In this document: positions 1 through 7,683 of the stretch, piece after piece
How positions within the stretch are numbered: the stretch's first letter is position 1
Layout: each line of letters opens with the position of its first letter
Assembly: GCF_000718635.1 (NCBI RefSeq)
Contig: NZ_JOBF01000018.1
Span: forward strand, 62,001 to 126,000
DNA: 64,000 nucleotides
Direction: 5' to 3'
Source of the DNA: Streptomyces varsoviensis
Lineage (GTDB): Bacteria; Actinomycetota; Actinomycetes; Streptomycetales; Streptomycetaceae
Made by a program: the position numbers and the translations under genes
Notes under the pieces: generated by a model
What the model was told of the DNA's origin: nothing
Seen by the model: only the letters and a program-made list of their open reading frames with translations
The model's database searches: none

Positions 1-1
1 C

Positions 2-157
2 CTCGCCCCCTGGGACAGCTCCCGCGAACTGGCCGCCGCGCGACCCGAACTGATCACGCTTCACACCGTTCGCCGCGCGCCGCACGCCGCGATGTGGAAC
101 GCTGATCCGAAGGGCTACGAAGAAGCCCTGCGGCGCTTCATGACACCGCTCATGTAG
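2..157 (+). CDS. alpha/beta hydrolase, C-terminal end (partial)
   Basis: The window opens inside a reading frame that ends with TAG at 155-157. The visible 51 residues end in HAAMWNADPKGYEEALRRF, the usual last segment of an alpha/beta-hydrolase fold enzyme. The histidine in HAAMWNADP sits where the catalytic His lies in such families, just before the final helix. Substrate cannot be inferred because the nucleophile elbow and most of the protein lie upstream. Confidence 0.6.
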   Translation, partial: LAPWDSSRELAAARPELITLHTVRRAPHAAMWNADPKGYEEALRRFMTPLM

Positions 158-245
158 CGCCCCGGCCACCGTCGCGCACCGCGGCGAAGATCCTCATCGG
201 GCATTCCGATTGGGTTTTCGGAGCGTCAACGGCAAGACTGCTCCT

Positions 246-1823
246 GTGACGTCCCGTACTCCGCGCGACTCCCGGCTCCGACTCGTCCCCCAAGCGCCGA
301 TCGCCGCTGCCCGCCGGGCCGTGGCGAACCGCGGCTCCCGCCCGGCGCCCCGCCCCCCGGCGGGCATGCCGCCACCGGCCGAGCTGGCCCGGCACGCGAG
401 AGTCGGGCTCGCCGGCGCCGTCAAGGTCGCCCGCTGGGTGGCCGAGGAGCGCGGCCACGGCGCCGGGACCCGGGCCGGCGGCGTCGCGGCCCTCTCCGAC
501 GAGGCGGTCGAACGGGCCGCCGCCGCCCTGCGGCTCCCCGAGCCGCGCGTCCGCGCCGACTGGGACCGCGCCCGCCTCGCCGGCCTCGTCGAACTCCACG
601 GCGCCGCCGCCCGCCCCGGCTGGCGGCTCCAGGCGTGGGACCGCGACGACAGCGCCGTACTGCGCGGCTGGGTCGCCCTCTTCGACGCCTGGTCCCTCGC
701 CCACCCGGTGCACCCCGACGTCGACCCGGCCATAGCCGCCGAAGTCGTCGAGGCCGTTCCGCAACTCCTGTCCGTCATGCACCTGTCGGCCGGCGCGCTC
801 TCCGCCGCGATGCTCCTCGACCTGCTCCAGCAGCGCGTCGCCGAGATCCGCGCCGAGCGGTGCGAGGTGCCGTACGGCCGGCGGCTCCCGACCGCCCCCG
901 AACACCCGGCCACCGGCTCCGAGCCCCCCGCTCCCGAGGGCTCCGGCTCCGAGCCCCCCGCCACCGCGACCGAGCAGCCCGGCCCCGACCCCGCGGACCA
1001 GGCCGTACGAACCTCCGCGGCCGACCCGGCGGCGCCCGGCGACCCGCTGCCCCGGCTGCTCGACTGGGCCCTCGCGGCCCTCGCCTCCGTCGGCGCGCTC
1101 GTCGTCCGCGAGGGCACCCCGGCGGACGCCGCCGACACGACCGGCCGGCCGGGCACCGCCTACGCCGACACCCGCGTCGCCGCCCTCACCCCGCTCGGCA
1201 ACTGGGCGGTGTGGGTCAAGCTGGAACAGATCTGCGTCGCCGCCCAGAGCCCCGCCGGCAACATCGAACTGTCCGCCGAGGCCATGCTGCGCGGCTGCGC
1301 CGACCTCACCCCCGGCCCGGCCCGCGCCGAATACCGCGCCTGGCTCGCCGCCCGCCCCGTCGGCAGCGCCGTCACCGAACTCCTCGACGCCGCCCGGGGC
1401 GACGACGCCCTGCTGCGCGGCCTCGCCTTCGAGGCGCTGCGCGCGGTCGGCGCCCCCGCCGAACCCGCCGTCCGCGCCGCCGCCGACGAGCCGGTCCTGC
1501 GCCCGTACGCCCTGCTGTGGCTGGCCGAGCAGGAGGGCGGCGACCCCGAGAGCACGCTGGAGGTGCTGACCCGCGCCGAGGCCACCTGGCTGTGGGTCGA
1601 CACCGCCGCGGCCGTCGCCGACCACGGCGAGAGCCGGCTCCTGGTCCGCCATCTCGACTCGGCCGTGCAGGGCACCGTGCCGGCACTCCTGGAGGAGGTC
1701 CGGGCCGTCGGCCACCCGCGCACGGTGCAGGTCCTGGTCGCGCTGGCCGCCGCCCACCCCGACCCGGCGCTCGCCAAGGCGGTGCGCCGGGCGGCGTTCC
1801 AGGTGCACACCGGCGGGGTCTGA
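246..1823 (+). CDS. conserved actinobacterial protein of unknown function
   Basis: A 525-residue protein with no family I recognise. The likely start is GTG 246 (VTSRTPRDS); an ATG at 366 is an alternative. The N-terminal 50 residues are basic and Pro/Ala-rich. Residues about 240-290 form a Pro/Thr/Glu-rich linker. The C-terminal 180 residues are Ala/Leu-rich helical segments (for example RGLAFEALRAVGAPAEP and LRPYALLWLAEQEGG) that look like degenerate HEAT-type repeats, so it may be a scaffold. No signal peptide or membrane segment is evident. The TGA stop shares its final A with the inverted repeat of the mobile-element remnant at 1823-2025, so insertion may have reshaped the C-terminus. 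Confidence 0.7.
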   Translation: MTSRTPRDSRLRLVPQAPIAAARRAVANRGSRPAPRPPAGMPPPAELARHARVGLAGAVKVARWVAEERGHGAGTRAGGVAALSDEAVERAAAALRLPEPRVRADWDRARLAGLVELHGAAARPGWRLQAWDRDDSAVLRGWVALFDAWSLAHPVHPDVDPAIAAEVVEAVPQLLSVMHLSAGALSAAMLLDLLQQRVAEIRAERCEVPYGRRLPTAPEHPATGSEPPAPEGSGSEPPATATEQPGPDPADQAVRTSAADPAAPGDPLPRLLDWALAALASVGALVVREGTPADAADTTGRPGTAYADTRVAALTPLGNWAVWVKLEQICVAAQSPAGNIELSAEAMLRGCADLTPGPARAEYRAWLAARPVGSAVTELLDAARGDDALLRGLAFEALRAVGAPAEPAVRAAADEPVLRPYALLWLAEQEGGDPESTLEVLTRAEATWLWVDTAAAVADHGESRLLVRHLDSAVQGTVPALLEEVRAVGHPRTVQVLVALAAAHPDPALAKAVRRAAFQVHTGGV

Positions 1824-2025
1824 GAGCCTGTGTCATATCCCTGGTCGGATCAGCGCACGGCGTCTGGTGCGTGCGATCGCAAGGCGCCGGAAGGTCCTCG
1901 AATGGGGCCTCCCCTGCTTGAGCGGGGCCGAGAGCTCGGGGAAGGAGCTACTAGGGCATTTCGGCAACGCCGCGAGCGTGCGTGCCAGACGTCGGGCGCC
2001 CGGCCAGGGATATGACACAGGCTCT
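1823..2025. mobile_element. 203-bp MITE-like element with 22-bp perfect inverted repeats
   Basis: The ends are perfect inverted repeats: 1823-1844 starts AGAGCCTGTGTCATATCC and 2004-2025 is its exact reverse complement. The interior is too short for a transposase. On the minus strand it encodes short frames (SSFPELSAPLKQGRPHSR) of a kind I recall recurring beside insertion sequences in Streptomyces, and the plus strand has the matching GGGGCCTCCCCTGCTTGAG block. Flanking triplets TGA (left) and TTA (right) could be an imperfect TNA target duplication, as for IS5-type elements. It is best read as a non-autonomous derivative mobilised by a related IS elsewhere. Confidence 0.75.
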
Positions 2026-2152
2026 TAGCCGGGGCCCGGCCCCGCGCCGGCCCCGCGATCCGCCCCCGCCCCCGTGAGAACCGGCGCCGCGCGTCGCCAC
2101 GGGGGAACCCGGCGTGCGAGTCCAGGGCGCAAATCCAGTTGCGAGCCCCCGT

Positions 2153-2158
2153 TAGAAT
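2153..2158 (+). promoter_or_regulatory. candidate -10 box (TAGAAT) for the leader ORF and ABC-F gene
   Basis: TAGAAT at 2153-2158 fits a sigma-70-type -10 hexamer. Transcription would start near 2165, on or just before the ATG at 2166, which implies a leaderless mini-ORF. No convincing -35 is visible 17 bases upstream; TTGCGA at 2139-2144 is too close. Confidence 0.35.
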
Positions 2159-2165
2159 GGTCCGT

Positions 2166-2189
2166 ATGGCTTACCTCCTTGTGCATTAG
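2166..2189 (+). CDS. 7-residue leader peptide ORF (MAYLLVH) upstream of the ABC-F gene
   Basis: ATG 2166 opens a seven-codon frame ending at TAG 2187-2189, 60 bases before the ABC-F start. It follows a plausible -10 box by seven bases and so could be translated from a leaderless end. Its codons for Leu-Leu contain CTCCT, complementary to the AGGAG ribosome-binding site of the ABC-F gene. The layout resembles the short upstream ORFs that attenuate antibiotic-resistance ABC-F genes. That comparison is inference; the ORF itself is seen in the sequence. Confidence 0.35.
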   Translation: MAYLLVH

Positions 2190-2249
2190 ACGGCGTCAGA
2201 CAGACCTCGACCGTCCCGCCCGCCGTCCAACCTGCCCAGGAGCAACACC

Positions 2250-3848
2250 GTGATCACCGCCTCAGGCGTCGAGCTGCGTGCCGGAGCACGCGTCCTCATC
2301 GAGTCCGCGTCCTTCCGCATCGCCAAGGGCGACCGCATCGGCCTCGTCGGCCGCAACGGCGCGGGCAAGACCACGCTCACGAAGTGCCTCGCGGGCGAGG
2401 GCCAGCCCGCCGCCGGCACCATCACCAGCTCCGGCGAGGTCGGCTATCTGCCGCAGGACCCGCGCACCGGCGACCTCGACGTGCTCGCCCGCGACCGCAT
2501 CCTCTCCGCCCGCGGCCTGGACACCGTGCTCCGCAAGATGCGGGAGAACGAGGACCGCATGGCCAACGGGCAGGGGGCCACGCGCGAGAAGGCCATGAAG
2601 AAGTACGAGCGCCTGGAGACGGAGTTCCTGACCAAGGGCGGGTACGCGGCCGAGGCGGAGGCCGCGACCATCGCCGCCAGCCTCGGGCTGCCCGACCGGG
2701 TGCTCGGCCAGCCGCTGCACACCCTCTCCGGCGGCCAGCGCCGCCGCGTCGAGCTGGCCCGCATCCTCTTCTCCGACGCCGACACCCTGCTCCTCGACGA
2801 GCCGACCAACCACCTCGACGCCGACTCCATCGTCTGGCTGCGCGACTACCTCAAGACCTACCGCGGCGGCTTCATCGTCATCTCCCACGACGTCGAACTG
2901 GTCGAGACCGTCGTCAACAAGGTCTTCTACCTCGACGCCAACCGGTCCCAGATCGACATCTACAACATGGGCTGGAAGCTGTACCAGCAGCAGCGCGAGG
3001 CCGACGAGAAGCGCCGCAAGCGCGAGCGGCAGAACGCCGAGAAGAAGGCCGCGGCCCTCAACTCGCAGGCCGACAAGATGCGCGCCAAGGCGACGAAGAC
3101 CGTCGCCGCGCAGAACATGGCCAAGCGGGCCGAGAAGCTGCTCTCCGGACTGGAGGAGGTGCGCGCCGCCGACAAGGTCGCCAAGCTGCGCTTCCCCGAC
3201 CCCGCGCCGTGCGGCAAGACCCCGCTCACCGCCGAGGGCCTGTCCAAGTCGTACGGCTCGCTGGAGATCTTCACCGACGTCGACCTCGCCATCGACAAGG
3301 GCTCCCGCGTGGTCATCCTCGGCCTCAACGGCGCGGGCAAGACCACGCTGCTGCGGCTGCTCGCCGGGGCCGAGCAGCCCGACACCGGCCAGGTCACCCC
3401 CGGCCACGGCCTCAAGCTCGGCTATTACGCGCAGGAGCACGAGACGCTCGACCCGGACCGCACGGTCCTGGAGAACATGCGCTCCGCCGCCCCCGACCTC
3501 GACCTCGTCGCGGTCCGCAAGACGCTCGGCTCGTTCCTCTTCTCCGGCGACGACGTCGACAAGCCGGCCGGGGTGCTCTCCGGCGGCGAGAAGACGCGGC
3601 TGGCGCTCGCCACCCTCGTCGTCTCTTCCGCCAACGTGCTCCTCCTCGACGAGCCCACGAACAACCTCGACCCGGCCAGCCGCGAGGAGATCCTGGGCGC
3701 GCTGCGCACGTACCAGGGCGCGGTCGTGATGGTGACGCACGACGAGGGCGCGGTGGACGCGCTCCAGCCGGAGCGCATCATCCTGCTCCCGGACGGCGTC
3801 GAGGACCTGTGGGGCGCCGACTACCTGGACCTGGTCGCCCTCGCCTGA
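2250..3848 (+). CDS. ABC-F family ATPase (ribosome-associated)
   Basis: A 532-residue duplicated ATPase without membrane segments. Domain 1 has Walker A GRNGAGKT at about residues 34-41, signature LSGGQRRRVELA and Walker B LLLDEPTNHLD. Domain 2 has Walker A GLNGAGKT, signature LSGGEKTRLA and Walker B LLLDEPTNNLD. Between them, at about residues 240-310, lies a Lys/Arg/Glu-rich helical linker (the P-site tRNA interaction motif in ABC-F proteins). These are soluble translation factors that bind the ribosomal E site. GTG 2250 is preceded by AGGAG. It could be a housekeeping factor or give drug tolerance; its conserved core location favours housekeeping, and the leader ORF upstream leaves inducible expression open. 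Confidence 0.92.
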   Translation: MITASGVELRAGARVLIESASFRIAKGDRIGLVGRNGAGKTTLTKCLAGEGQPAAGTITSSGEVGYLPQDPRTGDLDVLARDRILSARGLDTVLRKMRENEDRMANGQGATREKAMKKYERLETEFLTKGGYAAEAEAATIAASLGLPDRVLGQPLHTLSGGQRRRVELARILFSDADTLLLDEPTNHLDADSIVWLRDYLKTYRGGFIVISHDVELVETVVNKVFYLDANRSQIDIYNMGWKLYQQQREADEKRRKRERQNAEKKAAALNSQADKMRAKATKTVAAQNMAKRAEKLLSGLEEVRAADKVAKLRFPDPAPCGKTPLTAEGLSKSYGSLEIFTDVDLAIDKGSRVVILGLNGAGKTTLLRLLAGAEQPDTGQVTPGHGLKLGYYAQEHETLDPDRTVLENMRSAAPDLDLVAVRKTLGSFLFSGDDVDKPAGVLSGGEKTRLALATLVVSSANVLLLDEPTNNLDPASREEILGALRTYQGAVVMVTHDEGAVDALQPERIILLPDGVEDLWGADYLDLVALA

Positions 3849-3876
3849 TTGAGCACGGAACGTAACCGAATGCCGC

Positions 3877-3909
3877 GATCGGCCCGTACCCCAGGGGTAC
3901 GGGCCGATC
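3877..3909. terminator. 16-bp perfect hairpin after the ABC-F gene
   Basis: GATCGGCCCGTACCCC at 3877-3892 pairs exactly with 3894-3909 across one central base. It lies 28 bases after the ABC-F stop. There is no T-run, as is common for Streptomyces terminators. Both ends of the palindrome carry GATC. Confidence 0.6.
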
Positions 3910-3957
3910 TGCGTGAGCTGATCAGTGCCGACTGGATCATTCGGCCGACGCGTGATC
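3877..3957. promoter_or_regulatory. cluster of five GATC sites upstream of gbn
   Basis: GATC occurs at 3877, 3906, 3920, 3935 and 3954, and once more at 4213 just before gbn. Gbn is described as recognising GATC, so this may be an autoregulatory or nucleating region. The rest of 3910-4254 holds no gene I can support; the GTG start at 4255 has an AGGAGG box a few bases upstream. Confidence 0.4.
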
Positions 3958-4254
3958 CATCATCTGAGTGAGTGCGGCTCGTACCGCAGCGTGGCTGAGC
4001 GCCCCGGCGTGCGCCCTGTGCGTCCCGCCGGCCCCTCCGGCCCGGCCCGCGCCCCTGCCGGGCCTGACCTGGCGCTTCGCCCGGCAACCCGGACGGCCGT
4101 ACGGTCGGGCCTCCTCGGAATCCCGAGTTCCGGCGGCTGTCGGCCCCAGAACGCCGGGAAAACCCCTCCCACCTACCTTGCCGAATGGGTGGCCAGGACG
4201 GCGTGGAGGGGTGATCATGAGAGTCCAGAGCGCACTTCCCATGAGGAGGCACGG

Positions 4255-4476
4255 GTGGCCGAGACTCTGAAGAAGGGCAGCCGGGTTACCGGCGCCGCGC
4301 GCGAGAAGCTCGCGGCAGACCTGAAGAAAAAGTACGACTCCGGTGCGAGCATTCGGGCGCTGGCCGAGGAAACCGGCCGTTCCTACGGGTTCGTCCACCG
4401 GATGCTCAGCGAATCGGGCGTAACTCTGCGTGGCCGCGGAGGAGCGACGAGGGGCAAGAAACCCGCCTCTGCATGA
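4255..4476 (+). CDS. gbn: Gbn, small GATC-binding nucleoid-associated protein
   Basis: A 73-residue basic protein starting at GTG 4255 (VAETLKKGSRVTG), chosen because AGGAGG lies just upstream and the size matches the family. The central part, ASIRALAEETGRSYGFVHRM, is a helix-turn-helix, and the C-terminal tail RGRGGATRGKK is basic. It closely matches my memory of S. coelicolor SCO1839, a nucleoid-associated protein that binds GATC and affects sporulation timing. It sits between an ABC-F gene and an enoyl-CoA hydratase gene, as I recall for SCO1839. The intergenic region before it carries six GATC sites. Confidence 0.85.
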   Translation: MAETLKKGSRVTGAAREKLAADLKKKYDSGASIRALAEETGRSYGFVHRMLSESGVTLRGRGGATRGKKPASA

Positions 4477-4546
4477 CGAGGCGGGGCCCCGGAAAGCAGT
4501 GCCGCCACCCGGTCTGCCGGTCGGCCGATCGGGTGGTTACTGTTCA

Positions 4547-4567
4547 GTCAACTTAACCGCGGTTGAC
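4547..4567. promoter_or_regulatory. inverted repeat in front of the enoyl-CoA hydratase gene
   Basis: GTCAAC at 4547-4552 and GTTGAC at 4562-4567 form an inverted repeat around a CCGCGG core, ending 14 bases before the TTG start. Its position fits an operator, but no regulator is encoded next to it. Confidence 0.3.
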
Positions 4568-4581
4568 TCCGGAGGCACCCC

Positions 4582-5367
4582 TTGACCCTGCTCGACAACG
4601 ACGGCGTGCGGCTCGCCGTCGACGAAGCGGCGACCACGGCCACGGTGACACTGACCAACCCGGCCAAGCGCAACGCCCAGTCGCCCGCCCTGTGGCGGGC
4701 GCTGGCCGAGGCCGGGCGGGTGCTGCCGGGCACGGTGCGCGTCGTCGTCGTGCGCGGAGAAGGCAAGTCCTTCTCCGCGGGCCTCGACCGGCAGGCATTC
4801 ACCCCCGAGGGCTTCGACGGCGAACCGTCCTTCCTCGACCTGGCACGCGGCTCGGACAGCGGCCTCGACGCCGCCATCGCCGAATACCAGGAGGCGTTCA
4901 CCTGGTGGCGGCGGAACGACATCGTCTCCATCGCCGCCGTCCAAGGGCACGCGATCGGCGCCGGCTTCCAGCTCGCCCTCGCCTGCGACCTGCGCGTCTG
5001 CGCCGAAGACGCGCAGTTCGCGATGCGCGAGACCAGCCTCGGCCTGGTGCCGGACCTCGCCGGCACCACGCCGCTCCTCTCCCTCGTCGGCTACGCCCGC
5101 GCCCTGGAGATCTGCGCCACGGGCCGCTTCGTCCACGCCGAGGAAGCCGAACGCACCGGCCTCGCCAACCTCGTCGTCCCCGCCGCCGACCTCGACGCCG
5201 CCGTCGCCGACCTGGCCGCCGCCCTCCTCGCCGCCCCCCGCGACGCCGTCATCGAGACCAAGGCGCTCCTGCGCGACGCCGCCGGCCGCCCGTACGACAC
5301 CCAACGCGCCGCCGAACGCGCGGCCCAGGGCCGCCGCCTGCGCGACCTGGCGGGCCTCTCCGACTGA
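4582..5367 (+). CDS. enoyl-CoA hydratase/isomerase (crotonase family)
   Basis: A 261-residue crotonase-fold protein. TTG 4582 is preceded by GGAGG. The oxyanion-hole segment KSFSAGLD is at about residues 63-70 and HAIGAGFQLALACDLRV at about 123-139. The Glu in RETSLGLVPDLAGT occupies a catalytic-Glu position of the fold. Family members hydrate or isomerise enoyl-CoA thioesters in beta-oxidation or branched-chain catabolism; the exact substrate cannot be read. It starts 105 bases after gbn with its own inverted repeat and is probably transcribed independently. Confidence 0.88.
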   Translation: MTLLDNDGVRLAVDEAATTATVTLTNPAKRNAQSPALWRALAEAGRVLPGTVRVVVVRGEGKSFSAGLDRQAFTPEGFDGEPSFLDLARGSDSGLDAAIAEYQEAFTWWRRNDIVSIAAVQGHAIGAGFQLALACDLRVCAEDAQFAMRETSLGLVPDLAGTTPLLSLVGYARALEICATGRFVHAEEAERTGLANLVVPAADLDAAVADLAAALLAAPRDAVIETKALLRDAAGRPYDTQRAAERAAQGRRLRDLAGLSD

Positions 5368-5516
5368 TTTCCGCTCGGCCTCCGGCCGGGTTCGGCTCCG
5401 CGGGTGGGCCAGGACCCCGTCGGCGGGCTTGAGCCCTCGGCCGCCGAGGCTTTGGTCGCCGCCGCGGCGAGCGGGCCGGGAGCGCTTGACGACGCGAATC
5501 CGGCGGTTTGTGAGGC

Positions 5517-6299
5517 TCAGACCTCGGCATCGTCGTCGATCGCTGTGACGAGTACGGCGACGGTGACCGGGCCGTCGGGGCTGGATGCCGCGGCGGCTAC
5601 TGCGTCGCGGGCGGCCAGGGCTGCGGTCAGGGCGCGGTGGTCGGCGCTGACGGCGAGTTGGAGTTGTACGTGGCGGTCGGCGGGCTCGGTGCGTACGGCG
5701 TGGGCGGCCGGGCCGCCGAGGGCCGGGGCCAGTCGGGTGACGCCGGGGACGCTCAGCGCCGCGTCCTCGATGGCGGCGGTCTCCGTACGGGCGCCGCCCG
5801 GGGGGAAGGCGGTGTCGGCGGACGGGCCCGTGGGCTCCGCGTTCTCGTCGGCTCCCCCCGCGGCAGCGGTACCGGTGTCGCCGCCGCCGTCCAGCAGCGA
5901 CGTGATGTGCAGGTCCACCGTGTCCACGGTCAGCCCGAGCCGGTCCACCGCCGCCGCCCGTAGCGCGTCGCGCAGCAGGCCGGCGGTGGTGGGCAGCGGC
6001 TGGTCGGCCGTGGCGGCGAAGTCGGCCTCGATACGCAGCGGCCCCGGCGGCAGGGCGCTCGGCGGGGGCGGCACCGGCGGTACCGACGGCGCCGATGGGT
6101 CCGCCGCCGGGCCGGAGTCCCGCGCCGCGACGCGCAGGCGGCCGAGCCGGACGCCCGGCAGCGCGTCGGCGGCCCGGCGCAGTACGCCGCTCGCCGCGCG
6201 CTCCGTGATCCACGCCCCGTCCGCCGGGCCGCCCAGCGGCAGCACCCTGCCGAGGCCGAGCTGCTGCCGTACCGCCTGTGCCAACCGGTCCGTGACCAC
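5517..6299 (-). CDS. conserved protein opposite the Asp23 operon
   Basis: A 260-residue protein with GTG 6299 as the likely start (VVTDRLAQAVRQQLGLGR). The N-terminal region contains GRVLPLGGPADGAWITERAA. Two later segments, LRIEADFAATADQPLPTTA and HVQLQLAVSADHRALT, repeat a beta-strand-plus-helix pattern like the Asp23 fold. Similar Streptomyces proteins beside Asp23 genes are often labelled nucleopolyhedrovirus P10 family, a label that conveys no function. It is transcribed divergently from the Asp23 operon and is inferred to work with it. Confidence 0.7.
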   Translation of the reverse strand: MVTDRLAQAVRQQLGLGRVLPLGGPADGAWITERAASGVLRRAADALPGVRLGRLRVAARDSGPAADPSAPSVPPVPPPPSALPPGPLRIEADFAATADQPLPTTAGLLRDALRAAAVDRLGLTVDTVDLHITSLLDGGGDTGTAAAGGADENAEPTGPSADTAFPPGGARTETAAIEDAALSVPGVTRLAPALGGPAAHAVRTEPADRHVQLQLAVSADHRALTAALAARDAVAAAASSPDGPVTVAVLVTAIDDDAEV

Positions 6300-6471
6300 G
6301 TGTCCGTCGCCCCTTCGTCCGTCCGTACGCCCAGCCTGCCGCACCGGCCCACCCGATCGGCGGGTGACGCGCCACGGTCGCCGTATCCCCGGAGCGGGAC
6401 GGCGGAATCGCCCTTAGGGTGGCAAAAGGAGCGGCAGGCCGCTCCTTCCCCGCGGAAAGGGATGATCGGCG

Positions 6472-6963
6472 ATGAGCGACACGGAACAGTTCAACCGGTC
6501 CGGATCGTCCGGCCAGCAGCAGTCGGGCGGCGAGGGCAGAAAGACGCTCGGGTCGGGCGGCAAGCGCGGCGACGCGCCGGGCGACCGGGGCCGGACCTCC
6601 ATCGCCGACGGCGTCGTGGAGAAGATCGCCGGGCTGGCGGCCCGCGATGTGGTCGGCGTGCACGCGATGGGTAGTGGTCTCTCGCGGACCTTCGGCGCGG
6701 TACGGGACCGGGTGCCCGGCGGCGGGAAGTCCGTCACGCGTGGTGTGAAGGCCGAAGTGGGTGAGGTGCAGACGGCGCTCGATCTGGAGATCGTGGTCGA
6801 GTACGGCGTGTCGATCGCCGATGTGGCGCGCTCCGTGCGGGAGAACGTGGTCTCCGGGGTCGAGCGGATGACCGGCCTCGAAGTGGTCGAGGTCAATATC
6901 GCGGTGAGCGACGTGAAGTTGCCGGACGAAGAAGAGGACGAGTCGGAGCCGAGGCTCCAGTAG
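6472..6963 (+). CDS. Asp23/Gls24 family envelope stress response protein
   Basis: A 163-residue soluble protein. After a Gly/Ser/Gln-rich 40-residue N-terminus comes an Asp23 domain: SIADGVVEKIAGLAARDVVG, then KAEVGEVQTALDLEIVVEYG and VARSVRENVVSGVERMTGLE. In Staphylococcus, Asp23 coats the inner face of the membrane through the anchor AmaP and responds to cell-wall stress. It is first in a tight operon (6472-8949) with a DUF2273-like membrane protein, a second Asp23 paralogue and two membrane proteins. Confidence 0.88.
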   Translation: MSDTEQFNRSGSSGQQQSGGEGRKTLGSGGKRGDAPGDRGRTSIADGVVEKIAGLAARDVVGVHAMGSGLSRTFGAVRDRVPGGGKSVTRGVKAEVGEVQTALDLEIVVEYGVSIADVARSVRENVVSGVERMTGLEVVEVNIAVSDVKLPDEEEDESEPRLQ

Positions 6964-6975
6964 AAGGAGCACAGG

Positions 6976-7167
6976 ATGAGCATGGCCGTGGTCGGTCTGA
7001 TCGTGGGCATGGCGCTGGGGTTCGCCGGGTACTTCGGCGGGTTCGGAGCCTTTCTGCTGGTGGCGGCCCTGGGTGCCATCGGATTCGTGGCCGGCCGGTT
7101 CCTGGACGGCGATCTGGAGCCGGGGGATTTCTTCCGCACGCGCGAGCGTGACGGACGCCGGCGGTGA
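6976..7167 (+). CDS. small DUF2273-like membrane protein
   Basis: A 63-residue protein with two closely spaced hydrophobic segments (residues about 3-18 and 24-43) rich in Gly, then a charged C-terminus DLEPGDFFRTRERDGRRR. Size and position after an Asp23 gene match the DUF2273/AmaF proteins of Gram-positive alkaline-shock operons. It starts 12 bases after the Asp23 stop with an AAGGAG box, and its TGA overlaps the next GTG. Confidence 0.75.
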   Translation: MSMAVVGLIVGMALGFAGYFGGFGAFLLVAALGAIGFVAGRFLDGDLEPGDFFRTRERDGRRR

Positions 7168-7358
7168 CGGTGCCGGCCCACCCTGAAGGCGCTCGCATCG
7201 CCGAGGCCGCCGAGAAGAACGCCGAGGCCGCAGAGCAGAGCACCGAAACCGCTGAGAGCACTCAGAGCACTCAGAGCACTCAGAACACCGAGAACACCGA
7301 GAACGCCGAGAACGCAGCGCGGGAACGCGCGGTGAGGGGGCACGGTGGAGCCGGCTGA
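7164..7358 (+). CDS. small low-complexity protein in the Asp23 operon
   Basis: A 64-residue frame starting at GTG 7164 in a GTGA overlap with the previous stop and overlapping the next Asp23 gene by 14 bases. This is typical of a translationally coupled gene. Residues about 31-48 are STQSTQSTQNTENTENAENA, encoded by 9-base repeats at 7256-7318. No domain is recognisable. It might instead be an unstable spacer that keeps coupling between its neighbours. Confidence 0.5.
   Translation: MTVPAHPEGARIAEAAEKNAEAAEQSTETAESTQSTQSTQNTENTENAENAARERAVRGHGGAG
7256..7318 (+). repeat. 9-bp tandem repeat coding for STQ/NTE units
   Basis: GAGCACTCA is repeated three times, followed by the variants GAACACCGA (twice), GAACGCCGA and GAACGCAGC: seven units in all. 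The period of nine keeps the reading frame whatever the copy number. Confidence 0.75.
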
Positions 7359-7683
7359 GCGCGGTGCCACGCGCATCGCGGACCGGGTCGTATCGAAGAT
7401 CGCCTCGCAGGCGGCGCGCGAGGCGCTGGCCGGCCCGGCGTCGGACGGCGTGACCGACGCACCGCACGCGGCCGTGGCCGTCCGGGAGATGTCGGCCAGG
7501 GTGCGGGTCTCCGTCGCGCTCGGCTACCCGTCCGACATCGGCGCGCAGTGCGGCGCGGTGCGCCGCCGAGTAGCCGAGCGGGTACGGACGCTGACGGGCA
7601 TGGAGGTGCCCGAGGTCGCGGTCACCGTGGAGCGGCTGCAGTCGCCGCAGCTCCAGCGCGCGGGCCAGGGAAGGGTGCGATGA
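7345..7683 (+). CDS. second Asp23/Gls24 family protein
   Basis: A 112-residue paralogue of the product at 6472. It has the helix TRIADRVVSKIASQAAREAL, then AAVAVREMSARVRVSVALGY and RRVAERVRTLTGMEVPEV, the same strand and helix order without the N-terminal extension. GTG 7345 lies within the preceding small ORF, and its TGA overlaps the ATG at 7680. Two Asp23 proteins from one operon could form a mixed layer at the membrane (inference). Confidence 0.82.
   Translation: MEPAERGATRIADRVVSKIASQAAREALAGPASDGVTDAPHAAVAVREMSARVRVSVALGYPSDIGAQCGAVRRRVAERVRTLTGMEVPEVAVTVERLQSPQLQRAGQGRVR

Noticed and set aside
1830..2018. Two 61-residue frames inside the MITE-like element
   Set aside because: They begin within the inverted repeats and reflect the element sequence; no ribosome-binding site and no known function.
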